Assembly: GCA_027924645.1 (NCBI GenBank) | Contig: BSBN01000039.1 | Span: 24,278,001-24,342,000, forward strand | Direction: 5' to 3' | Origin: Cunninghamia lanceolata | Taxonomy: Eukaryota > Streptophyta > Pinopsida > Cupressales > Cupressaceae | Length of the DNA: 64,000 nucleotides | Shown here: piece by piece, positions 45,269-55,740 of the stretch | How the letters are laid out: each line of letters starts with the position of its first letter | Position numbering within the stretch: position 1 is the first letter of the stretch | Position numbers and translations under genes: made by a program | Notes under the pieces: model-generated | Database searches by the model: none | What the model saw: only the letters and a program-made list of their open reading frames with translations | What the model was told of the DNA's origin: nothing

Positions 45269-46340
45269 ATATAATTGTATTGTGAATTAGCACTAGAATT
45301 GCTCAGGGATATTATAGTAGTAGTAGATAAAGTAGTACATAATTTCAAAAATTAATGACACACACCTTTTTCACCTATCCAAGATAGGTAAACAATTATG
45401 GACAACTCAGAGTTTCCTGAATATAACAAATTTACCATCCTAAAAATTTTGAATGTTTTATACTCAGCTCGTGTATAAAAAACATTCAAACCATTAGAAA
45501 GATGAGATGGGTTTTCATCAACAACTTCCAAATAAGCATTTACTAGTGTTCCTGCATTTTCCACTGTGTTTAAAAAATAAATGAAAGGAAACGAATTGGG
45601 TATTCATATAGGTCAATGGATTTTGTTAGGAGTGAAGAAATACATAACAATTAAAGACCACACTTGAAGGTTACTTTTGCTCTCTTTATTAGTAGGGTGG
45701 GAGGGATTGGGAGGCATTTAATTTTTAGCCAGGAGATCAAAACTCAAATGCCAATCCATGCTTAATAGGATGATAAAAATCCAATTTGTGGCTGCAGAGA
45801 AATTCATCAGCAGGAGGCATGTACCAGTTGGTAGAAGGTGGGTAAGCTAGAAATTAACCTTAATTGCATGAAGAATCACCCAAGCTGTAAACTACAAAAG
45901 TCAAGTAGTTTGTATGGTATCTGAATACCTACCAAAAGGATTTGTCCATACCAGGGGATAAAGAGACGGGCAAAATCCTCAATTGCAAGTTTTGTAATGC
46001 AAAAGAAATCACCGTGTACTCGTGGTTTAGTAAATCAGTGTATTTATAAATGGAAAACATTTGAACTTTCTAATGACTCAAACCAAAAAATCACAAAATT
46101 TTTTAAATTAAAATGGTAAGATCTGAAGCATACCACCAAATGGACTGGAGTTGGAACCAGAAGCAGGGGTTGAAGTCCCACCAAATGCAGGTGTTGAAGT
46201 GCCACCAAATACTGGCTGTGCCCCAAAACGGCTGGAGCTAGGTTGCCCAAATGCTATTCACCAAAAAAGAAGAAAAGAAACCCATGAGCAGAACCAAAAC
46301 ATCATTAAATTCTCTGTCCATTAATAATCCAGCTACAGAC
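45269..46340. repeat. NUP98 intron-exon unit 2, right part
   Basis: Continues unit 2 after copia-2. It contains the conserved minus-strand VENAGTLVNAYLEVVDENPS frame (45,352-45,564) and exon copy B. An empty hAT-2 site (GATAAAGTAGTACAT) lies near 45,326. Confidence 0.88.
46134..46253 (-). CDS. NUP98: Duplicated NUP98-like FG exon, copy B (only copy with AG acceptor)
   Basis: A 120-nt phase 1-1 exon with acceptor GAATAG|CATTTGG and donor TTTGGTG|GTATGC. It reads FGQPSSSRFGAQPVF, then [18 protein letters not shown] and NSSPFG. The FGQPSSS-FG-AQP start resembles the N-terminal part of plant NUP98. Of the four copies only this one keeps a usable acceptor, so it may be the sole copy spliced in. 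Confidence 0.75.
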
Positions 46341-48267
46341 CAAGATTCCCCAAAATAAACCTACTAGTAATCCATTCAATTTTACCCAAACTCCATCTAA
46401 AATTAACCAAATCAATCCCTAAAGCATTAAACCCCCCATCCAAGAATCCACCTAGCAACGCACAATCTACCACAATAAAATAAAAATTCTATAAACCCAC
46501 TCTCCTTTGCATGTAAGGTTCTATTCATTAATTCCCATGTCAAAAAATTCCAATCCACATTGAAACCCCCAGCCTACCACAATAAAATAAAAATACCATA
46601 AACCCACTCTCCTTTGCCTGTAAGGTTCTATGCTTCAATTCCAATTTCAAAAAACTTTGGATACACAACTGCATACTAAGCATTTATGCTCCGCCAAAAT
46701 ACAATCACATACACTATTGCCTAAAATCTATAAAAATTACCACTAATGTTTTCCGATTGTTTAAACAAAATCTAGCATTACTCAAACCCTAAACTATTTT
46801 CCATAATATCCATGCAAAGTTATCCCTACCAATGGCTAAGTCATAAAATCCCCATCCCAGCCACAGGCTGAGCATCTTCATCTACCACAAAAAAGTCATT
46901 TCAAGTACATTCCCTATTGCCTAAAATCAATCCAAATTAATACTAAAGATGCCCTAAATGTTTCAAAAACATCAAACAACTAAAACATTATTTAACCAGT
47001 CAGAAGTCATGAGTTATTAAGTATGTATTATCTTGTAATCTGAAACTGTGTTATTCTGAGATTTGTAAGCTGGGTATACCATTCACATATTTATATTTTC
47101 TGGAATCAAAGCATTTGCTTGGATAAATCTATTACAATCAGTAACAGTAGTGTTCCCAGATGTTTAATTCTGAGTTATTGTTCCTACATATAATTGTATT
47201 GTGAATTAGCACTACAATTGCTCAAGGATATTACAGTAGTAGTAGATAAAATAGTACATAATTTCAAAAATTAATGACACACACCTTTGTCACCTATGAT
47301 GATCCTATCCAAGATAGGTAAACAAATATGGACAACTCAGAGTTTCCTAAATATAACAAGGTTATCATCCTAAAAGTTTTGAATGTTTTATACTCAGCTC
47401 GTGTATAAAAAACATTAAAACCATTAGGAAGATGAGATGGGTTTTCATCAACAACTTCCAAATAATTTAACAGTGTTCCTGCATTTTCCACTGTGTTAAA
47501 AAATAAATGAATGGAAACGAATTGGGTATTCATATAGGTTAATGGATTTTGTTAGGAGTGAAGAAATACATAACAATTAAAGACCACATTTGAAGGTTAT
47601 TTTTGCTCTCTTAGTATGGTGGGAGGGATTGTGAGGCATTTAATTTTTAGCCAGGGATATCAAAACTCAACTGCCAATCCATGCTTAATAGGATGATAAA
47701 AATCCAATTTGTGGCTGCGGAGAAATTCATCAGCAGGAGGCATGTACCAGCTGGTGGAAGGTGGGTAAGCTAGAAATTAACCTTAATTGCATGAAGAATC
47801 ACCCAAGCTGTAAACTACAAGAGTCAAGTAGTTTGTATGGTATCTAAATACCTACCAAAAGGGCTTGTCCATACCAGGGGATAAAGAAACGGGCAAAAAT
47901 CCTCCATTGCAAGTTTTGTAATGCAAAAGAAATCACCATATACTCGTGGTTTAGTAGATCAGTGTATTTATAAATGGAAAACTTTTGAACTTTCTAATGA
48001 CTCAAACCAAAAAATCACAAAATTTTTTAAATTAAAATGGTAAGATCTGAAGCATACCACCAAATGGACTGGAGTTGGAACCAGAAGCAGGGGTTGAAGT
48101 CCCACCAAATGCAGGTGTTGAAGTGCCACCAAATGCTGGTTGTGCCCCAAAACGACTGGAGCTAGGTTGCCCAAATGTTGTTCACCAAAAAAGACGAAGA
48201 AAAGCAACCCATGAGCAGAACCAACACATCATTAAATTCTCTATCCATTAATAATCTAGCTACAGAC
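46341..48267. repeat. NUP98 intron-exon unit 3 (complete, 1,927 bp)
   Basis: Uninterrupted copy of the tandem unit, from CAAGATTCCCC to CTACAGAC. It contains exon copy C, a VENAGTLLN-frame copy (47,294-47,533) with one 3-nt deletion, and the empty hAT-2 site near 47,246. Confidence 0.9.
48058..48177 (-). CDS. NUP98: Duplicated NUP98-like FG exon, copy C (acceptor AG lost)
   Basis: 120 nt, open, nearly identical to copy B and with the same donor. The acceptor dinucleotide is AA (GAACAAC). Inclusion in mRNA is doubtful. Confidence 0.65.
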
Positions 48268-50431
48268 CAAGATTCCCCAAAATAAACCTACTAGTATTCC
48301 ATTCAATTTTACCCAAACTCCATCTAAAATTAACCAAAGCAATCCCTAAAGCATTAAACCCCCATCCAAGAATCCACCTAGCAACCCAAAATCTACCACA
48401 ACAAAATAAAAATTCTATAAACCCACTCTCCTTTGCATGTAAGGTTCTATTCATTAATTCCCAAAACATCCTTAAATTCTCTATCCATTAATAATCCAGC
48501 TACAGACCAAGATTCCTCAAAATAAACCTACTAGTAATCCATTCAATTTTACCCAAACTCCATCAAAAATTAGCTAAAGCAATCCCTAAAGCATTAAACA
48601 CCCCATCCAAGAAACCATCTAGCAGCACACAATCTACCACAATAAAATAAAAAATTCTATAAACCCACTCTCCTTTGCATGTAAGGTTCTATTCATTAAT
48701 TCCCATGTCAAAAAATTCCAATCCACCTTGAAACCCACATCCTACAACAATAAAATAAAAATACTATAAACCCACTCTCCTTTACCTGTAAGGTTCTATG
48801 TTCAAACCAATTTCAAAAAACTTTGGATACAGAACTGCATACTAACCATTTATGCCCCGCCAAAATACAATCACTATCAGCACGTACACTATTGCCTAAA
48901 ATCTATAAAAAATTACTGCTAATGTTTTCTGATTGTTTAAACAAAATCTAACATTACTCAAACCCTAAACTATTTCCATAAAATCCTTGTAAAGCTATCC
49001 CTACCAATGGCTAAGTCATAAAATCCCCATCCCAGCCACAGGCTGAGCATCTTCATCTACCACAAAAAAATCATTACAGGTACATTCCCTATTGCCTAAA
49101 ATCAATCCAAATTAATACTCAAGATGCCCTAAATGTTTCAAAAACCTCAAATAACTAAAACATTATTTAACCAGTCAGAAGTCGTGAGTTATTAAGTATG
49201 TATTATCTTGTAATCTGAAACTGTGTTATTCTGAGATTTGTAAGCTGGGTACACCATTCACATATTTATATTTTCTGGACTCAAAGCATTTGCTTGGATA
49301 AATCTATTACAATCAATAACAGCAGTGTTCCCAGATGTTTAATTCTAAGTTATTGTTCCTACATATAATTGTATTGTGAATTAGCACTACAATTGCTCAG
49401 GGATATTACGGTAGAAGTAGATAAAATAGTACATAATTTCAACAATTAATGACACACACCTTTGTCACCTATCCAAGATAGGTAAACAAATATGGACAAC
49501 TTAGAGTTTCCTAAATATAACAAGGCTACCATCCTAAAAGTTTTGAATGTTTTATACTCAGCTCGTGTATAAAAAACATTAAAACCATTAGAAAGATGAG
49601 ATGGGTTTTCATCAACAACTTCCAAATAAGCATTTACCAGTGTTCCTGCACTTTCCACTGTGTTTAAAAAATGAATGAAAGGAAATGAATTGGGTATTCA
49701 TATAGGTTAATGGATTTTGTTAGAAGTGAAGAAATACATAACAATTAAAGACCACATTTGAAGGTTATTTTTGCTCCTTTAGTACGGTGGGAGGGATTGT
49801 GAGGCATTTAATTTTTAGCCAGGGAGATCAAAACTCAAATGCCACTCCATGCTTAATATAATGATAAAAATCCAATTTGTGGCTGCAGAGAAATTCATCA
49901 GCAGGAGCCATGTACCAGTCGGTGAAAGGTGATTAAGTTAGAAATTAACCTTAATTGCATGAAGAATCACCCAAGCTGTAAACTACAAAAGTCAAGTAGT
50001 TTGTATGGTATCTGAATTCCTACCAAAATAGTTTGTCCTAACCAAGGGATAAAGAGACGGACAAAAATCCTCAATTGCAAGTTTTGTAATGCAAAAGAAA
50101 TCACCATATACTCGTAGTTTAGTAGATCAGTGTATTTATAAATGTAAAACTTTTTAACTTTCTAATGACTCAAACCAAAATATCACAAATTTTTTTATAT
50201 TAAAATGGTAAGATCTGAAGCATACCACCAAATGGACAGGCGTTGGAACCAAAAGCAGGGGTTGAAGTCCCACCAAATGCAGGTGTTGAAGTGCCACCAA
50301 ATGCTGGTTGTGCCCCACTGGGGCTAGGTTGCCCAAATGTTGTTCACCAAAAAAAAAAAAAAAAAAAGCAACCCATGAGCAGAACCAAAACATCATTAAA
50401 TTCTCTATCCATTAATAATACACCTACAGAC
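48268..50431. repeat. NUP98 intron-exon unit 4 (2,164 bp with an internal duplication)
   Basis: A further copy of the tandem unit. It is longer than unit 3 because about 235 bp around 48,230-48,463 is repeated at 48,464-48,700. It contains exon copy D, the VENAGTLVN-frame copy (49,446-49,658) and an empty hAT-2 site near 49,421. Confidence 0.9.
50226..50339 (-). CDS. NUP98: Duplicated NUP98-like FG exon, copy D (acceptor AG lost)
   Basis: 114 nt with a two-codon deletion (FGQPSPSGAQPAF), frame kept, donor TTTGGTG|GTATGC intact. The acceptor reads GAACAAC after an unusually long T run. It is the most 5' recognisable FG exon. Confidence 0.62.
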
Positions 50432-51015
50432 CAAGATTCCCCAAAGTAAACCTACTAGTAGTCCATTCAATTTTACCCAAACTCCATTTAAAATTAACCA
50501 AATCAATCCCTAAAGCATTAAACCCCCCATCCAAGAACCCACCTAGCAAACCACAATCTACTACAATAAAATAAAATTTCTATAAACCCACTCTCCGCAT
50601 GTACGGTTCTATACATTAATTCCCAAGTCAAAAAATTCCAATCCACCTTGAAACCCCCAGCCTACCACAATAAAATAAAACTACTATAAACCCACTCTCC
50701 TTTTCCTGTAATGTTCTATTCTTCAATTCCTATTTCAAAAAACTTTGGATACACAACTGCATACTAAGCGTTTATGCTCCGCCAACATACGATGTTGCCA
50801 TTTACCACTAATGTTATCTCATTGTTTAAATAAAATCTAACATTACTCAAACCCTAAACTATTTTCCATAAAATCGATGTAAAGCTATCACTTCCAATGG
50901 CTAAGTCATAAAAATCCCATTACGGCTGAACCACAAAAAAATCATTACAACTACATTCCCTGTTGCGTAAAATCCATCCAAATTAATTTTCAAGATACCC
51001 TAAATGTTTCAAAAC
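50432..51015. repeat. Partial fifth copy of the NUP98 intron unit
   Basis: Starts CAAGATTCCCCAAAG and decays after CCTCAAATAACTAAACATTATT. It marks the edge of the tandem array. No exon is in it. Confidence 0.8.
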
Positions 51016-51319
51016 CTCAAATAACTAAACATTATTCCCTTTTTACATAAAAATCCATTTAAAGCTATACAATCAATGCAAGAATCGAGATACATACGAT
51101 TGGATGGAAACATTGTTAAATCTTATATTCACCAATCCTGCAGACACATAAAACAACCACAGTAAGCACCCAGGTAAAATGTATTCATGCCCACACGATC
51201 CTCAGTGAAACAAAGCACAAAAATCTTTCATAAAAATATCAAAAACGACTTAAAAAATCTTACATGCAATTCAAAATGTACAAGAAATTCTCTGAAAAGG
51301 AACGAAGCCGCCGGATTAC

Positions 51320-51404
51320 CGAAGGGATAATCTCTGATGGTCCATATGAAATTGCACGTTTCTACAAGCTTTTCCACCTCTTGGCCTTTCTCCGACTCAA
51401 CCAT
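51320..51404 (-). CDS. Candidate 5' exon of the NUP98-like gene
   Basis: A minus-strand ATG (51,402-51,404) opens MVESEKGQEVEKLVETCNF, ending PFG at a donor TTCG|GTAATC with a one-base overhang, the phase needed by the FG exons. The residues are not typical of NUP98, and another donor (GCAT|GTAAGA near 51,265) is stronger but out of phase. Low confidence. The surrounding 51,016-51,563 shows nothing else. Confidence 0.22.
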
Positions 51405-51563
51405 TTCCTCCCTCTTATTACACCATTACGCCGGGGTGAATCCGCCCTATGAATCCGCCGATACAGAACGGCGAGTTCATGGGGTGGATTCACCGGGCGC
51501 AAAAGAAACAAATGAAAAAAAGGGAAACCAAATTCCATCGCAGATTTTTCCCGTTTAAACTTG

Positions 51564-51695
51564 AACTGAAACTAAACTTTCCATTTTTCTCACTTTTAAT
51601 CTCACTTCTTTTCACGTTTAATCTCACTTTCCATCGCAGATTTTTTAAAAGAAGTGAGATTAAAAGTGAGAAAAATGGAAAGTTTAGTTTCAGTT
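51564..51695. repeat. 49-bp perfect inverted repeat with 34-nt loop
   Basis: Arms 51,564-51,612 and 51,647-51,695 are exact reverse complements, AACTGAAACTAAACTTTCC... and its mirror. The loop repeats a TTTCCATCGCAGATTTTT segment found just upstream at about 51,533-51,550. It lies just upstream of the presumed NUP98-like 5' end. A hairpin RNA, a MITE-like remnant or a recent template-switch event are all possible. Confidence 0.95.
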
Positions 51696-52034
51696 AAAAT
51701 CTCTCTCGTGGAAAACAGCCCTTCCAGACTGAGACGCGATGGCTGAAGTCTAGTGTCTGCCTGTGCAATGGTGTACTGTCTTACTTTTTTTTAATGAGTT
51801 TCCGTTGTTTTTCTCAATTTTTTTGGTGTCTAAGAATTTTTTTTTAATTAAAAAAAATTAAACTAGTATATTTATATTTAAAAAAATATGTCTACAATAT
51901 GTGATAGATATCTTAGACATCTACGGATGAAAAATAAATTAAAACTTTTGTCATAGAGAAATTTCATAAATCTATGTGGGATAGTTCCCTAGGGAGAAAG
52001 AAGAGCTATAGATATCTCTTGGAGAGCTAAGATT
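51696..52034. other. AT-rich intergenic DNA
   Basis: No gene or repeat family is recognised. It includes homopolymer A/T runs. Confidence 0.4.
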
Positions 52035-52317
52035 TTGATCGGTCAATTTAGGACTAACTCTCATCAGCTCCGTTGTGAAACGGGTAGGTGGAAGAGACCT
52101 AAAGAAACTTGGGAAGAGAGAGTATGTACTTTCTGCACCTCTAGGCTGTGGAATCAGAAAAACACTTTATTTTAGAATGTGACGCTTACACTAACATTAG
52201 AGCAAAGTATGCAGATATCCTGACAGCGGTTTCTTGGCATGATCTTTTTGTCGAGAGTGCTTTGGAGAAGATGGGAGAGCTCATAATATCTTTGCACAAA
52301 AGCATAATTGCAAGATA
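52035..52317 (+). pseudogene. LINE-like retrotransposon C-terminal zinc-finger remnant
   Basis: Reads FRTNSHQLRCETGRWKRP, then ERVCTFCTS. After a one-base shift it reads VESEKHFILECDAYTNIRAK and YADILTAVSWHDLF, up to a TAA at about 52,317. The C-x2-C ... H ... C pattern with E.EKHF.LEC is that of the zinc-finger region at the C-terminus of non-LTR reverse-transcriptase proteins. The RT itself is absent. Confidence 0.55.
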
Positions 52318-53121
52318 AAAGCAAATTTGACGGGGTTGGCTGTCTCTTAAGGCTATTTTTAGCCTCGTGGACGTTAAAAGCTATTTCTCTTTTAACTCAT
52401 GTTTCTCTCCATACTTTTTTTTTTTTCCATAGTTTTTGTGATTTTCTCCATTTTTTTACTTTAACCATATCCAATTTCTTTTATCATTTTTATTTTTTAA
52501 TTTTTTCAACTTTTTTTTTTATTTTTATTTCTTTTTTTTTAATGTTGTGATTTTTCCCACCTTATTTTTCCATTCCAGTTTTTTTTTTTTTTTTTTTTAA
52601 ATTTTTAATGCCTCTTGGCATAATAATTTTTATTTTATTTTGGGTTTTAATTTTTTTAATGGAGATCATCTACAAGATCATTTTTGTTTAGGATGATCTT
52701 CTTTGGCTGAGAGTCAAGAATTGAGGGGTATCTATTCCACGGAATTCACCCGAAGCATGATCTGGCCTCATCCCTTATGGTGTCAGAGGCCTTGCACTTA
52801 ACAAGACTTGATCTTGGTGGGGTGGACTCATTAGATCAGTAGACCAAGGGCCCTTTGACTTTTGGGGGGCTTTACTTTAACTTTATTTTTAATTTTATTA
52901 TTTTTTAAAAATATTTATTTATTTTAATTTTTTAAATTTTTTCTTCTCTTTTAAATTATTATTATTATTTATTTTTATTTTTCAACCTTTTGAAACATTC
53001 TTATTGATTGAGGAGATAGTTAGAAGGCAAGATAGAATTTTAAACATTTTTTTTTCTTTTCTAAACAATAGAAAACCCTAATGTGCCTAGTCTTGATGGT
53101 GTTTATGCGAATATACATAAT
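52318..53121. other. T-rich low-complexity intergenic DNA
   Basis: Long T runs (52,410-52,660 and 52,860-53,000) around about 200 bp of normal composition (52,690-52,860). No gene is seen. Confidence 0.5.
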
Positions 53122-55740
53122 TGTTGGAGTACAGGACCACTAAGAGGGGGGTGAATTAGTGGTCTATAAACTTTAAAAAAATTTACACCTTTTAATCTAC
53201 TAGATAGATAATGAGAGACTTTAAAGATTTATCAAACACATGCATAAGTATGATGATAATCAGTATGAACAAGACATCAAAGACAAGACATTAGGGCACA
53301 CACCTAAAGATAAACAACATGAACCATAACACATGTTTTTGATGAGTGGAAAACCCTCGTAGGGATAAAAAACCTCTCTTGAATCCTACCACTTTATTGT
53401 GCCTCACTGGCAAAACCAATAACCTTCACTAGGTACAAGTAGTGTCTCACTAACACAGCCTCACTGGCAAATACAACTACCTCACTGGCAAAATGTGACC
53501 ATAAGGAAGAAAACTCAATTCAGGGGGTTGCCCTGATTCTCTACAATACACCAAATGACTTAACCCTCTTCGTCACACATAAAATCTTACTGATGATACA
53601 TTGCATGCTTTCTGCATCAAAAGATAGACCTTCTCATCAAAGACACCCTGACTCATTAAGACATTTTGCCACTACATAAACAACTCATGTTCCCTTTGCA
53701 AGTCATACCTTGAATCTAATCAAACAAACATTCATACTTGTCTGCATGCTGCAAGTTCTTCTCACTTACATCTCTTTGTATACCCTTGAACCTCTTTCAA
53801 GGTTGATTTCATTAACAACGGTGTTTTCCTTCACCAATCCTCATAATATCTACATGAGCAGAAAGATCTCACCCTATATATTACCATCAACCAGGTCGCA
53901 CACTCACACCTGTCAAATAGTGCAAGTTATCAATTTCACTGGCCCTTTGCACCAGTTAGAATTCTATTACAAGGCAGTTAGAAGGTCTGCCCGTCAATCT
54001 TAAGAAGCATGAAGTTCTGTTATGATTTGAAAGTTATTTAAATATCCTTCGTTCAATCTCATGTTCGCACCAAGACAACTTTAAACAACAGCCACTAATT
54101 TTTGTTTGGGCGCCCATTTCTTATGTCTTTACCGGATCTCCTGGTTTTACAAGGTTGAGCCCGGCCAGTTTTTCAATGTTCATAACACCCTTTAGGAAGT
54201 CACTGTAAGTGATATGACCTAAGATTTTTTTTTATTTTTTTTTTAAATCACCTTCAAAACATAAATAAAGTGCAAAAGGTTAGGTGACAGTTAGGTCCCA
54301 GGTTTTAGAACATAGTAAGTACTTAGAGTTTCTTAGGTTTATGTCATAGAAACTTAGGGTTTCTTAGGTTTAACCTCACAAGTCTAATTAATCTTTGACT
54401 ATCAAGCATCTCTAACTTGCAAGTTCAACTAGCAGTTCTCTGATGAATGCTAGACATGAATTAATAGCAACTCCAAATGTGAACAAGCATAAAGTGAATA
54501 AGCATCGTAAGCATCAACATCTTCAACTTCAACTTCTTAATTTTTGCATCACAAACTTGATGAGCATAACACTGAATTGAACCCACAACAAACACAACAT
54601 GAATCGAGAGGATGAACCACTCTGCAAGAACAACATTGAATCTTCTTAAGCATGATCAATATTTGGTGCAGGAGCACCTAGAAAATCATGTTTTCTTTTG
54701 TAATAAGGTCTATTTGACCAATGCATTTTCATTTCAGTTTGTATCTAGGATCATTTTGTAAGTTCCAAGTGACTTAGGGGACATTTGTCAAATTGTAACC
54801 GTATAATGCCAAAAATAGGCAGTAGGGCAGTTGGAGGCTGTCTTAGACAGTTGTCTCCCAGCCGCTTGGAGTCAGGTTTGGTACTCCTCAAGGCGAGTTT
54901 ATAAACCCAGAGGATTGAACCAAATGCACATATTATTTTCATTGTAACCAGATCAAAAAAAGAGTGTGATCGAATGTAATTGTGATTGTGCTAAGGAGAA
55001 ATAGAATCATTATGTTCTGTCAATTCGATTTCTATTTCCTGTAATCGCAATTTTGTATTGATGTAGATTTTCGTTCCTCTGTGCTTTCCATTTTGTTGTT
55101 GTATGTCGTCATGAAGCATTCCACTGGTGAGATTTCTGTCGAAATCAGTGGAATGGCTTTGTTGTATAAATATTTGCTTTTGTTTCCTGTTTTGTTTCCT
55201 ATTCAATGGGGCAAGTGTTCCAAGCTGAGGAGTGTGCACAGTAGCATGCCCTAGCATCTCTATGTGCTGGGCGTAGAGTGTAGATAAGACTGTGTGAGAG
55301 AGTTGAAAACCCTAACGGCGTATCGCTGTGTTGGTTCATTGGCGTATTGGTCAAAGATTGCGAGTGTTCATCGACAGAACAAGTCTCGCCGAGGGTAAAT
55401 GCCATCAGTGTATCGATAGAAGGATGAAAGACTTGGCCGATAGAGGATGTCTCACCAAAGTTAAAATCGATTGAGTTATCGACCGTAAGGAATTAGGGCC
55501 TGGTCTACGTTTCCCGTTGTGCACTCCCCATCAATATCATTACCAAGTCACATATCCTGATCCAAACATGAAACATGATCATTATCATAACCAAGAACAT
55601 GGGAAAAGAATGAACAACCTTGGAGCACAACCTTTGATGTCTCTGCATGCCATCAACCTCTTGACACCATATCAACATCACATCAACCTGACCTCAACAC
55701 AACTCAACCCTTTGACATCAATGATAACTACATCACAACA
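53122..55740 (-). repeat. Copia-3 3' LTR (interrupted)
   Basis: Ends TGTTG / CAACA. About 1.74 kb once the nested solo LTR is removed. The outer end carries the AAGAGGGGGGTGAATTAGTGG motif. Its partner is not in the window, so the boundaries rest on the terminal motifs and the polypurine tract. Confidence 0.65.
54664..55533 (+). mobile_element. Solo gypsy-type LTR nested in the copia-3 LTR
   Basis: 870 bp, starting TGGTGCAGGAGCACC and ending CTCCCCATCA, flanked by ATATT / ATATC (4 of 5 match). Termini and the ATCGA / CCGAT-rich interior (55,370-55,480) resemble the 33,177-34,721 LTR at about half the length, so a related but distinct subfamily. Confidence 0.78.

Larger units (their letters stand above)
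294..50339 (-). other. NUP98: NUP98-like nucleoporin gene locus (exons scattered over ~50 kb)
   Basis: This is the span of recognisable minus-strand exons of a NUP98-type nucleoporin, a component of the nuclear pore whose FG repeats form the permeability barrier. Seen: many STPAFG/GAFG repeats, then NPFGTLPPMP, PSIQYGISS, a TSLLAPRH stretch and [10 protein letters not shown], in the order found in plant NUP98 before its autoproteolytic domain. Exon phases fit one reading frame through the 3' half: FG exons are 1-1, exon 1028-1091 is 1-2, exon 800-938 restores phase 0, and the last two are phase 0. Introns reach 15-23 kb because of transposon insertions. Odd points are an AT donor at 1027-1026, missing acceptors in three duplicated exons, divergent linker residues and no autoproteolytic domain. 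NUP98 ancestry is well supported. Whether it is expressed is unknown. Confidence 0.82.

Noticed and set aside
46044..46250. 68-codon minus-strand ORF (and equivalents at 48.0 and 50.2 kb) as a separate small gene
   Set aside because: It overlaps the FG exon copies in another frame and extends into intron; the FG frame has clear homology.
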